From the NCBI GenBank assembly GCA_963675435.1, contig OY776216.1, positions 3,906,001-3,970,000 of the forward strand: 64,000 bases of DNA, in the 5' to 3' direction. The notes under the pieces were generated by a model. That model ran no database searches and was not told the DNA's origin. It saw only the letters and a list, made by a program, of their open reading frames with translations. Of the stretch, positions 18,366-26,834 are shown piece by piece. Positions within the stretch are counted from its first letter, which is position 1. Each line of letters opens with the position of its first letter. The stretch is from Saccharicrinis sp963675435. Its GTDB lineage: Bacteria; Bacteroidota; Bacteroidia; Bacteroidales; Marinilabiliaceae. Position numbers and translations under genes: made by a program.

Positions 18366-18475
18366 TAGTTAGCGAGTTGGTGAGAAAGCGAGTTGATGAG
18401 ATAAAGAGTAATGAGAAGTTATTTTCGCGAACCCACAAACTCACTAACTCACTAACTCACCAACTAATAAACTAA
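18366..18475. repeat. 8-bp-periodic ACTCAC repeats, left flank of the four-helix-bundle gene
   Basis: At 18366-18399 an inverted set (GCGAGTTGGTGAG and GCGAGTTGATGAG) is followed at about 18430-18475 by direct units AACTCACT, AACTCACT, AACTCACC. The two sets can fold against each other. The same degenerate 8-bp unit continues after the gene at 18843-18906. Confidence 0.75.
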
Positions 18476-18479
18476 TTCT

Positions 18480-18845
18480 ATGAATGATTTTAATGAGAAA
18501 TATAGGCAACGCTCAAAACTATATGCAATACAAGTAGTGAAATTCTTTAGTGCGTTACCAAAGCAGACAGAATATCAAGTTATCGGTAAACAACTATTGC
18601 GTTCAGGAACATCTGTAGCAGCAAATTTTCGTGCAGCTACACGAGCTCGTTCTACGAAAGAGTATTATTCAAAATTATGTATTGTGGTAGAAGAATGTGA
18701 TGAAACTCTGTTTTGGTTTGAACTGTTGTTGGAAAGTGAATTAATTAAAAATGGACGAATTGCTCCATTAGTAAAAGAGGCTGAAGAATTACTGAAGATA
18801 TTCTCAACCACTAGAAAAAAAGTAGGAACAAACTTAAAAAAATAA
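18480..18845 (+). CDS. Four-helix-bundle (S23 / 23S rRNA intervening-sequence type) protein inserted between cas1 and cas2
   Basis: This 121-aa helical protein has the S23/IVP signature: MNDFNEKYRQRSKLYAIQVVKFF, IGKQLLRSGTSVAANFRAATRARSTKEYYSKLCIVVEECDETLFWFELL and a basic tail. The fold is shared with the accessory Avd protein of diversity-generating retroelements. It is not a known cas gene. It sits in the 549-bp gap between cas1 and cas2, flanked on both sides by 8-bp-periodic ACTCAC repeats, so it looks like an inserted unit. Function is unknown. It could be a nucleic-acid-binding helper of adaptation or simply a passenger. Confidence 0.85.
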   Translation: MNDFNEKYRQRSKLYAIQVVKFFSALPKQTEYQVIGKQLLRSGTSVAANFRAATRARSTKEYYSKLCIVVEECDETLFWFELLLESELIKNGRIAPLVKEAEELLKIFSTTRKKVGTNLKK

Positions 18846-18906
18846 CTCACTAGCTCACCAACCCACAAGTTCACCAACTCACTAACTCACAAGCTCACTA
18901 ACTAAA
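18843..18906. repeat. 8-bp-periodic ACTCAC repeats, right flank of the four-helix-bundle gene
   Basis: Degenerate units run in register: AACTCACT, AGCTCACC, AACCCACA, AGTTCACC, AACTCACT, AACTCACA, AGCTCACT. They match the left-flank units, so the gene is bracketed by the same simple repeat. Confidence 0.75.
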
Positions 18907-18911
18907 TAGAT

Positions 18912-19172
18912 ATGTATGTTATTTTAATGTATGATGTAAATCAAAAAAGAGTAGGAAAAATGCTAAAATTGTGTCGCAGATATTTAACATGGATCCAAAA
19001 CTCTGTTTTAGAAGGAGAAATAACGGAAGTAAAATTAAAAGAATTAAAGATGAAAGCAGAATTACTTATGGATGAAACCGATAGTTTAATTATTTTTAAG
19101 TCCAGAGATGAAAAATGGTTAGACAAAGAAATTGTAGGTAAAGAAAGAGGAAAGGTTGATAATTTTCTATAG
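18912..19172 (+). CDS. cas2: CRISPR-associated protein Cas2
   Basis: This 86-aa protein is the structural partner of Cas1 in spacer integration. It begins MYVILMYDVNQKRVGKMLKLCRRYLTWIQNSVLEGEIT, with the conserved Asp at position 8. Its ferredoxin-like length is normal. It is the last cas gene and is followed directly by the leader. Confidence 0.94.
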   Translation: MYVILMYDVNQKRVGKMLKLCRRYLTWIQNSVLEGEITEVKLKELKMKAELLMDETDSLIIFKSRDEKWLDKEIVGKERGKVDNFL

Positions 19173-19396
19173 TAAAGTTGTCGATCATATTTTTAAGTAA
19201 TGAACACCATTAATTCTTTTCTTCAAATGGAAAAAACAAGCTCTTTGACATATTGATTATCAAAATATTACACTTAGTTGTCGATCCTAAGTAAAAATCA
19301 TACTATTATACATCGACAACTTATAAGCTTAAAATTGTTAAGAATCCTTTACTGCAGGTCGCATTTTTAGGTTATTTTTGTAGTCTTAGCCTACGG
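19173..19396 (+). promoter_or_regulatory. CRISPR leader with three GTTGTCGAT motifs and a pre-crRNA promoter
   Basis: This 224-bp AT-rich leader has no ORF. GTTGTCGATC occurs at 19177-19186 and again at 19277-19286, exactly 100 bp apart, and the inverted form ATCGACAAC lies at 19312-19320. TATTTTTG at 19373-19380 matches the TAnnTTTG -7 box and ends 16 bp before the first repeat, so it is the probable pre-crRNA promoter. The GTTGTCGAT motifs may bind Cas1-Cas2 or a bending protein, which is inferred. Confidence 0.7.
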
Positions 19397-22300
19397 CTTT
19401 TAATCGTACCATACTGGAATTGAAATTTGATATTATCACCTCAAAGCAAAGTTTAATGAGCTTTTAATCGTACCATACTGGAATTGAAATAGTATCACCA
19501 GGAACAACTTCTTCACACATAATTGCTTTTAATCGTACCATACTGGAATTGAAATTGCTCTATACCGAATATTTAATTGTGTTTCCTGACTTTTAATCGT
19601 ACCATACTGGAATTGAAATGTTCATTGCTTTGGTTAGAGCTGTAAATGAGCAACTTTTAATCGTACCATACTGGAATTGAAATGGAAACCTCATTGCAAA
19701 AAGTTGAGCTATTATCAGTCTTTTAATCGTACCATACTGGAATTGAAATATAATAAAACCATGCTCTTCAAAAGTTTTTGTAAACCTTTTAATCGTACCA
19801 TACTGGAATTGAAATAAATAACGAACGCAAAGCGTACTTAACGGACTTATACTTTTAATCGTACCATACTGGAATTGAAATATAGGAGGACGTTGCGACA
19901 TTAAACGAAATGGCTTTCTTTTAATCGTACCATACTGGAATTGAAATTGGTTAGATTTAGCTTCAACTTTACCCAATTTATTGCTTTTAATCGTACCATA
20001 CTGGAATTGAAATCCATTAAGGATCAAATAGACCAAAATAACGAACGCACTTTTAATCGTACCATACTGGAATTGAAATATGGATCATACGGAGCTGTTG
20101 AAGGTCAGCATGACGACTTTTAATCGTACCATACTGGAATTGAAATATAGGTTCTACGGACGATGAAAAAATGAACAATATACTTTTAATCGTACCATAC
20201 TGGAATTGAAATTGCGGTAAGTGTATGGCCTGTTTACAAAAGCTTAGCTTTTAATCGTACCATACTGGAATTGAAATATTGGTGATAATTATATTGAAGA
20301 AAGAAAAGCATGCTTTTAATCGTACCATACTGGAATTGAAATAAAGGTGGTGAAGTTATGTTGCCTATTGGCGATGAAGCTTTTAATCGTACCATACTGG
20401 AATTGAAATTGTTTTGAGCATGCTTCTTAGCCTCTAGTTCACCCACCTTTTAATCGTACCATACTGGAATTGAAATAGGAGTATACGGTATAATGTAGCC
20501 GCACTGAAACACTTTTAATCGTACCATACTGGAATTGAAATAAAGCTCCAACCATTACGTTTTTTTAAAATAACAAGACTTTTAATCGTACCATACTGGA
20601 ATTGAAATTGTGACTTTACAGAGATGTTGAGCGCATTAAATGGACTTTTAATCGTACCATACTGGAATTGAAATGCACCTAATACAAGCCTATTAAGAAA
20701 GAATGTTTTAACTTTTAATCGTACCATACTGGAATTGAAATTACCATTTAACACGCACATGCTACAAAGATCAAGAAAACTTTTAATCGTACCATACTGG
20801 AATTGAAATGTATATTGTGAAAACTAAAAAAGGTGAACCATCTACTTTTAATCGTACCATACTGGAATTGAAATCCTCTACTTGCTAATGGACGTCTTGC
20901 ATGTCCGAACTTTTAATCGTACCATACTGGAATTGAAATAAATAACGAACGCAAAGCGTACTTAAAAGGCCTTTACTTTTAATCGTACCATACTGGAATT
21001 GAAATATTTTATGACTCTCACGTATGATGATGAGCATTTACTTTTAATCGTACCATACTGGAATTGAAATAAGTTTCGACCAACAATTTAGCAAGGTGAG
21101 CATTGACTTTTAATCGTACCATACTGGAATTGAAATTTCTCAGGAGGCACTATTACAACAAATGTGCGCATCTTTTAATCGTACCATACTGGAATTGAAA
21201 TTGGAACGAAACAAACAAAAAAAAGCTGCTCAAAAAGCTTTTAATCGTACCATACTGGAATTGAAATATGATTTCTCCTGCTATGCATATGATTAACGCT
21301 TATCTTTTAATCGTACCATACTGGAATTGAAATCGGTGATCCTCTACAATACGATGATGGTAATCTTGCTTTTAATCGTACCATACTGGAATTGAAATAA
21401 GGATCCGCTTAAGTATCCTGTGGCTATGAGTATCTTTTAATCGTACCATACTGGAATTGAAATAATACTGGCATTAATCGTTTACATTTAACTTTATTGA
21501 CTTTTAATCGTACCATACTGGAATTGAAATTGATGAAATAGTGAGCAATATTCTTAAATTTTTGTCTTTTAATCGTACCATACTGGAATTGAAATCGAGC
21601 ATCTATTACTTCAGCTTTCTTTTCAAACCTACTTTTAATCGTACCATACTGGAATTGAAATAAATCTCTCTTCTATTCTTCTCTTTCAAAGTCTCCTTTT
21701 AATCGTACCATACTGGAATTGAAATGAATAATGAACGCAAAGCGTACTTAAAAGATCTATACTTTTAATCGTACCATACTGGAATTGAAATGAAGGAATA
21801 AGTTGAGTTAGTGCTTGATCTTCGTAACTTTTAATCGTACCATACTGGAATTGAAATACTTTATTTACAAATGATGTAGGCAGTAAGATATTCTTTTAAT
21901 CGTACCATACTGGAATTGAAATCTAATATGTAATCAAACTAATGCTATTAGTATTTCTTTTAATCGTACCATACTGGAATTGAAATTCATTATCCTTTAA
22001 TGATTTCTTCCAAAGGTTATTAAACTTTTAATCGTACCATACTGGAATTGAAATAAGAATCGATACGTAAACTCGGTGAATTTTTCCAGACTTTTAATCG
22101 TACCATACTGGAATTGAAATAAGATTTTTCACGCTATGAATCCAATTAAGTATTTACTTTTAATCGTACCATACTGGAATTGAAATGTATAACCTTTAAT
22201 TCGAAATCTTGTACTACTACCACTTTTAATCGTACCATACTGGAATTGAAATTGCGATACATGTAACATGGGGGATGTTCAATTGTGGCCTTTTAATCGT

Positions 22301-22827
22301 ACCATACTGGAATTGAAATTGGTATGTTGATATAAGATATCAAAACCATAGGAACTTTTAATCGTACCATACTGGAATTGAAATTTGCCAGTTCGTGCAC
22401 TTCAATTAGTGAAGCTAAATCCTTTTAATCGTACCATACTGGAATTGAAATATGGTTTCCCCTGCTATGCACATGATAAATGCATACTTTTAATCGTACC
22501 ATACTGGAATTGAAATGAAACATTTGGACAGTACACTGGATTAAAAGATAAAACTTTTAATCGTACCATACTGGAATTGAAATAGCTCATTCATGTACTC
22601 AATTTTGTCACCTGATACACTTTTAATCGTACCATACTGGAATTGAAATGAAAGAAAAGGAGCTATGTATCTAACAAGTTCAGACTTTTAATCGTACCAT
22701 ACTGGAATTGAAATACACGCCTGTTATGGCTACTACTAAAAGTAAAGGTGTCTTTTAATCGTACCATACTGGAATTGAAATCGAGAAATTTGGAGGAGGT
22801 ATTAAACCAGAACAAACCCTTTTAATC

Positions 22828-23383
22828 TAACAGAGGTTAAATTCCTCGAGGCTTGCCTCGTAATTACTATCTTTAGACTCGATGTCTAGAGATAGTAAAG
22901 AAATACATAAGAGTCATAATGTAACAGTTTTGCTTTACCATATAGCTTGTGCGATAAAATATCGACGAATTGTTATTGACGCGGATGTAGATAAGGTGAT
23001 TAGAGAAGTTTGTGAAGAAATAGAGTTGCGTTATGATATTCATTTTCTTGAAATAGGAACAGATTTAGATCATATTCATTTTCTAATCCAATCAGTTCCG
23101 GATTATAGTGTTACAAAAATAGTAAGGACTGTAAAAAGTATTTTGGCACGAGAAGTATTTCGTCAATGCCCAGAGGTGAAAAAGAAGCTATGGGGAGGTG
23201 AATTCTTTGGCAAAGGCTATTATACTAATACTGTAGGTCAACATGGAACGGAAAATATGATTGCTAATTATGTGAAAAACCAAGGAAAACAAGATGAATA
23301 CCGTCAACTGAAAGGTGGCGGAGAACAGCTTAAGCTGTTCTGAGTGAACGATGCCTCTGGGCTTGCCCCGAGGTGGTTCACTC
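22828..23383 (+). mobile_element. IS200/IS605-type insertion sequence inside a CRISPR repeat
   Basis: The 556-bp element lies between CTTTTAATC and GTACCATACTGG, which together restore one exact 30-bp repeat with no target duplication. Subterminal hairpins are visible at both ends. The left is CGAGGC-TT-GCCTCG (about 22847-22860). The right is CCTCTGGG-CTTG-CCCCGAGG (about 23354-23373). Absence of duplication and terminal hairpins are hallmarks of the single-stranded IS200/IS605 mechanism. Confidence 0.93.
22882..23343 (+). CDS. tnpA: TnpA, Y1 HUH transposase of the IS200 type
   Basis: This 153-aa protein has the HUH pair in DHIHFLIQSVP (H64, H66) and the nucleophile tyrosine in FFGKGYYTNTVG (Y113 or Y114). 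It acts on single-stranded DNA at the hairpin ends. It is intact and in the same orientation as the array. No tnpB accompanies it. Confidence 0.95.
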   Translation: MSRDSKEIHKSHNVTVLLYHIACAIKYRRIVIDADVDKVIREVCEEIELRYDIHFLEIGTDLDHIHFLIQSVPDYSVTKIVRTVKSILAREVFRQCPEVKKKLWGGEFFGKGYYTNTVGQHGTENMIANYVKNQGKQDEYRQLKGGGEQLKLF

Positions 23384-23864
23384 GTACCATACTGGAATTG
23401 AAATTGAGTAAATACATAACGAAGAATAATATATTTTGTAACTTTTAATCGTACCATACTGGAATTGAAATGATGGTAAAGGAGTGAAAAAGACAGACGG
23501 GTACGGCTTTTAATCGTACCATACTGGAATTGAAATTACTATCGCCTTTAATTTCAAATGCATAATATTTGCCCTTTTAATCGTACCATACTGGAATTGA
23601 AATATAGTGCAGACCCCCAGTTTCAAACAGAAAAGTTCTCTTTTAATCGTACCATACTGGAATTGAAATACCACTCCCACAACTCCAACGGCTGCCATTC
23701 CAAGCTTTTAATCGTACCATACTGGAATTGAAATACCAAAGCAGCAGTATGAGTAGAAAATGCTAAATGCTTTTAATCGTACCATACTGGAATTGAAATA
23801 CATCTAGTACATACGAGTTTTTATTTGATCGCTTCTTTTAATCGTACCATACTGGAATTGAAAT

Positions 23865-24166
23865 CAGAAAATCTACCCATTACATAAAAAGGTGATGGAT
23901 TCTTATTAACTGAGAAGTCCATTTCTTCATATCTGTAATACGATTTTCTTCCATCAGAGAAGGCAACTATGGGAGCGGAATATCCAGCCTCACTTTTTAT
24001 CGTCCCTTAATTGTCGGGTCTTAATCCCTTCTTTATTTGGGTCAAATTCATATAATGCATCATTTACAATTTTCAATAAGTCTTCAAAATAAAATTTACG
24101 TCCAAAATTACTAAAACACCTATCTAGTGTTTGATAACGAATCAATGCATTTTTATTGGTAGACAT
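23865..24166 (-). pseudogene. Truncated, frameshifted WYL-domain regulator gene next to the array end
   Basis: The start MSTNKNALIRYQTLDRCFSN (ATG at 24164-24166) and FYFEDLLKIVNDALYEFDPNKEGIKTRQLRDD match the N-terminus of Bacteroidota WYL regulators. Translation then hits a stop after DDKK. A different frame resumes the family sequence as SEAGYSAPIVAFSDGRKSYY and later YEEMDFSVNKNPSPFYVMG. An 11-nt (modulo 3) deletion explains this. The coding sequence stops at 23865, exactly where the last CRISPR repeat ends, so most of the gene is gone. Confidence 0.8.
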
Positions 24167-24225
24167 ATTTATTCTCAAAATTACTTGTTATAATATAGTT
24201 TATAGCATAATAAAATTGATAAAAT

Positions 24226-24360
24226 ATGACTTTTCATAAAATTTACTGTATGTCACAAATTCTCAATACTATTACTAATCTAAAAAACAGGAATGAATAT
24301 TATTATGTAACAATTGCATTAAACCCGGATTATGTATTAGAACTTCGTTATTATCATTGA
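24226..24360 (+). CDS. Short ORF divergent from the broken WYL gene (44 aa)
   Basis: An ATG at 24226 opens 44 codons ending in TGA at 24358-24360. The peptide begins MTFHKIYCMSQILNTITNLK and contains NEYYYVTIALNPDYVLELRYY. No family is recognised. It lies 59 bp from the WYL start in the opposite direction and may be a remnant or a small partner gene. Confidence 0.35.
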   Translation: MTFHKIYCMSQILNTITNLKNRNEYYYVTIALNPDYVLELRYYH

Positions 24361-24499
24361 AAGTGCCATAAAACAAGGCTTTACTGAAATGAGGCATAAC
24401 ATCGTTCTGGTGAGTTGAAGTGAAGTAACGAAGTGTCTTGTTTTGAAGCAATTGCAGTGTGTAATAGATGGTCTAATGCATATTGCGGGTTAAATAGAG

Positions 24500-24713
24500 C
24501 ACCATCACTCATTCACCCTAAACACCCCTATTCCCCACGCTTCTGTATAAAGGGTGTATTCGTTCTGGTGATGGCCATTCACTCCCAACACCTCAAAAGT
24601 GGCAAACTAACCTTCTTCGTTGGCGCTTGATTTGTAATCAGCGACCTACACATCCCGGTATTTTCACTTTTCTTCGCTCCGTTCAAAAACCTCCTTTTAT
24701 CCAACAGCACTTG
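24500..24713. repeat. 214-bp direct repeat, copy R1
   Basis: This segment begins CACCATCACTCATTCACCCT and ends with CCAACAGCACTTG. It recurs at 26621-26834 with the same total length and about 95% identity by eye. It contains GGCGCTTGATTTGTAATCAGC, a near-palindrome around TGATTTGTAATCA. It has no convincing coding frame. Together with copy R2 it brackets the gene at 24818-26461. Confidence 0.85.
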
Positions 24714-24817
24714 ACAATTTATATTTACTTTTTACATTGTCAATGTCTAATTACATACATATTCGTAAAAGTTGATACAAATACTTATTTTTACCTACTC
24801 TATTAAAAATTAACTTA

Positions 24818-26461
24818 ATGCAAGAAGGAATAATACTACATTTTAACGATCATTTAGGATATGGATATATTTTAAATAATAAAGAAGATCTTATATTTTT
24901 TCATTTCTCAGATATAATTTGTGAGGGAATTAAAACTTGCAACATAGGAGATACTGTTACTTTTGAAATTGATCTAGGAACAAGTTATTTGAGAGAAAAA
25001 AAAGCTATTAATTGTCATATCAATACGATTTCAAAAAATGTCATTAATATAATCAAGGATCAAAATGTATCTCAAAATCAATTACTAGAATACTTTGATA
25101 ATAATAAACTTGTAATTTTCCATAATACGACATTCAACAACATTGATTTTCAAAATAATACTTTTGCTCAGAAGGTCATTTTTTTTAGTGACTGTAACTT
25201 TGTTGAAAATTGTCTCTTTTTAAATTGTAACTTTTATTCAAGTATATTCTTTTGCGGTTGTACTTTTCAATCTCATTTCAGCCTAAAACAAAGTGTATTT
25301 GGTAATGATATACACATGGAATCCTCAAGAATAGTAAGTAAAACAGGTGCATCTTTTAGAGGAGTCAAATGTAAAAATATATATCTTGATTTCTCTTTTG
25401 AAGGAGGTAAAGATATGCTTTGGTTTAACGAAGTCACCATAGATAAGAATCTAGTTATTGGAGGAAGCTTTAAAAATGATGTCCAAATATTGGGGCTACA
25501 TGAAAATAAAGTTGGTAAAATTGGATCTCTGTTTATTGGTAAAGAGTACTTCGCAAATCAGAGAATTAATTCTTCTCAATTTAAAAAATCTCTAGATATT
25601 CAGAATATGAATATTACTGAAGGTATTTACGTGGAAAATACGGATTTTAACAACATTAATATTAATAACTCAATAACAAAATATTTATCGATAACATCCT
25701 CAAAAATTGAAGACACCATTGAATTAGAAAAGGTAAACTTAATCAACGATAAATTTTCTTTAATATTTAATAGAAATCTTACACTTAATCGCTTTAACAT
25801 AAAGAAATGTACTTTTAATGGCTTAGTTAATCTCGATGATAGCTCCGTTGAAAAAAGTATTATTTTTCAAGATAGTATCTTTAATACTAATTCAAGTTTA
25901 TCAGTATATAATTTTCTCACAAATAGTTTTAGATTATCTCCAAGCAACCTTATATATAAAAAAAAGAGACATTTCTTTTTTAATCCTAAATTTCATCTAT
26001 TATCCAAAGAAAGTACTGCTTTTCAAAAAAATAAAGAAGTAAAAGAAAAATTAGCATATGAATATAGCTCCTTTAGAAAATGGTTTCATGATAATGGAGA
26101 TAATACCCAAGAAGATGATGCATACTTTAACATGAGAGAATATTCTAATGTTCCATGGATATTCAAAATCATTTTTGGATATATTTTTGGATGGGGTGTA
26201 AAGTTAGGCTATATATTTATTTCTTCTTTTTCTATCATTTTATTATTTAGTGTTTTGTATTCATTAACAGGAATTCCTATTCCGGGTAATATTATATTTA
26301 GTCTGCAATCCTTTTTTGCCAGTATACTTGGTGAATGGGATAAATATGGCATTATTTCACCTCTGGGTATAATACCAATTTTATCTATAATTGAAACTGC
26401 AATAGGAATTATATTTATCACAGCACTTGCCGGTGCTTACATGAGAAAAATACTTCGATAA
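24818..26461 (+). CDS. Cold-shock-like / beta-helix / membrane fusion protein (547 aa)
   Basis: Residues 1-67 resemble a cold-shock OB fold (GIILHFNDHLGYGYI, DLIFFHFSDI, GDTVTFEIDLG), suggesting nucleic-acid binding. Residues about 95-370 are a run of pentapeptide-like strands (TTFNNIDFQNNTF, CNFVENCLFLNCNFYSS, SSVEKSIIFQDSIF), predicted to form a right-handed beta-helix. An AYEYSSFRKWFHDNGDNTQEDD linker follows. Then come membrane helices (IFKIIFGYIFGWGVKLGYIFI, IILLFSVLYSLTGI, and ETAIGIIFITALAGAYMRKILR). Linker and last helix match pentapeptide ion-channel proteins, but no TxGYGD selectivity filter is present. It is alone, bracketed by 214-bp repeats beside CRISPR and HipBA. No function is known. 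An RNA/DNA-sensing membrane effector is a hypothesis. Confidence 0.75.
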   Translation: MQEGIILHFNDHLGYGYILNNKEDLIFFHFSDIICEGIKTCNIGDTVTFEIDLGTSYLREKKAINCHINTISKNVINIIKDQNVSQNQLLEYFDNNKLVIFHNTTFNNIDFQNNTFAQKVIFFSDCNFVENCLFLNCNFYSSIFFCGCTFQSHFSLKQSVFGNDIHMESSRIVSKTGASFRGVKCKNIYLDFSFEGGKDMLWFNEVTIDKNLVIGGSFKNDVQILGLHENKVGKIGSLFIGKEYFANQRINSSQFKKSLDIQNMNITEGIYVENTDFNNININNSITKYLSITSSKIEDTIELEKVNLINDKFSLIFNRNLTLNRFNIKKCTFNGLVNLDDSSVEKSIIFQDSIFNTNSSLSVYNFLTNSFRLSPSNLIYKKKRHFFFNPKFHLLSKESTAFQKNKEVKEKLAYEYSSFRKWFHDNGDNTQEDDAYFNMREYSNVPWIFKIIFGYIFGWGVKLGYIFISSFSIILLFSVLYSLTGIPIPGNIIFSLQSFFASILGEWDKYGIISPLGIIPILSIIETAIGIIFITALAGAYMRKILR

Positions 26462-26509
26462 TTTTTTACGCAAAATAAGAGGAAGTAATTGTTATGAACA
26501 TCTCATAAA

Positions 26510-26615
26510 AAAAGCCACTATCAAACGTTCTGATAGTGGCTTTTTAATCTTTAACCAAACCTAACCCTAAACTATGAGTTATACACGAATATAATATTTA
26601 TTCCATAAATTATCA
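26510..26615 (+). repeat. Dispersed repeat, copy B: 14-bp hairpin plus conserved tail
   Basis: The same stem as copy A is present: AAAAGCCACTATCA at 26510-26523 and TGATAGTGGCTTTT at 26531-26544, with an identical loop AACGTTC. The same tail follows (ACCAAACCTAACCC, AACTATGAGTTAT, AATATAATATTT). It lies 48 bp after the fusion-protein gene and can serve as its terminator. Confidence 0.8.
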
Positions 26616-26620
26616 AATAA

Positions 26621-26834
26621 CACCATCACTCATTCACCCTAAATACCCCTTTTCCCACGCTTCTGTATATAGGGTGTATTCGTTCAGGTGATGGCCATTC
26701 ACTCCCAACGCCTCAAAAGTGGCAAACTAACCTTCTTCGTTGGCGCTTGATTTGTAATCAGCTACCTACACATCCCGGTATTTTCACTTTTCTATCGCTC
26801 AGTTCAAAAACCTCCTTTTTTCCAACAGCACTTG
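26621..26834. repeat. 214-bp direct repeat, copy R2
   Basis: This is the second copy of the segment at 24500-24713, with about ten substitutions and two compensating single-base indels. It starts 6 bp after the hairpin-tail repeat. The distance between R1 and R2 (1907 bp) holds exactly one gene and its terminator. Confidence 0.85.

Larger units (their letters stand above)
19397..23864 (+). CRISPR. Type I-B CRISPR array: 60 repeats of 30 bp, 59 spacers, interrupted by an IS
   Basis: The 30-bp repeat starts CTTTTAATC, continues GTACCATACTGGA and ends ATTGAAAT, the usual 5' handle of type I-B crRNAs. I counted 52 intact repeats at 19397-22781, one repeat split into 22819-22827 and 23384-23404 by an IS200-type element, and 7 more at 23442-23864. 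Spacers are 34-38 nt. Repeats are essentially invariant, even at the distal end, with no degenerate terminal repeat. The leader and cas2 are on the left, so the newest spacers are near 19427. Spacer groups 7/24/36/10 and 29/47 are related, and spacers 13 and 25 resemble Microviridae replication-protein motifs. Confidence 0.98.

Noticed and set aside
18480..18845. Four-helix-bundle gene as evidence of a diversity-generating retroelement
   Set aside because: No reverse transcriptase, template repeat or variable repeat is visible in the window.
19593..20760. Several minus-strand reading frames across the CRISPR array with repeated FQFQYGTIK or SSMVRLK peptides
   Set aside because: They are translations of the invariant 30-bp repeat and change with each spacer; no gene is present.
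22819..23404. Reading the interruption as two independent CRISPR arrays
   Set aside because: The two sides rebuild one exact 30-bp repeat, so this is one array with an insertion.
24433..24630. Open frame of 65 codons inside repeat R1
   Set aside because: It lies in the duplicated non-coding repeat and is not preserved as a frame in copy R2 because of the indel.
24818..26461. Calling the fusion protein a potassium channel
   Set aside because: The linker and last helix resemble pentapeptide ion-channel proteins, but the TxGYGD-type filter is absent.
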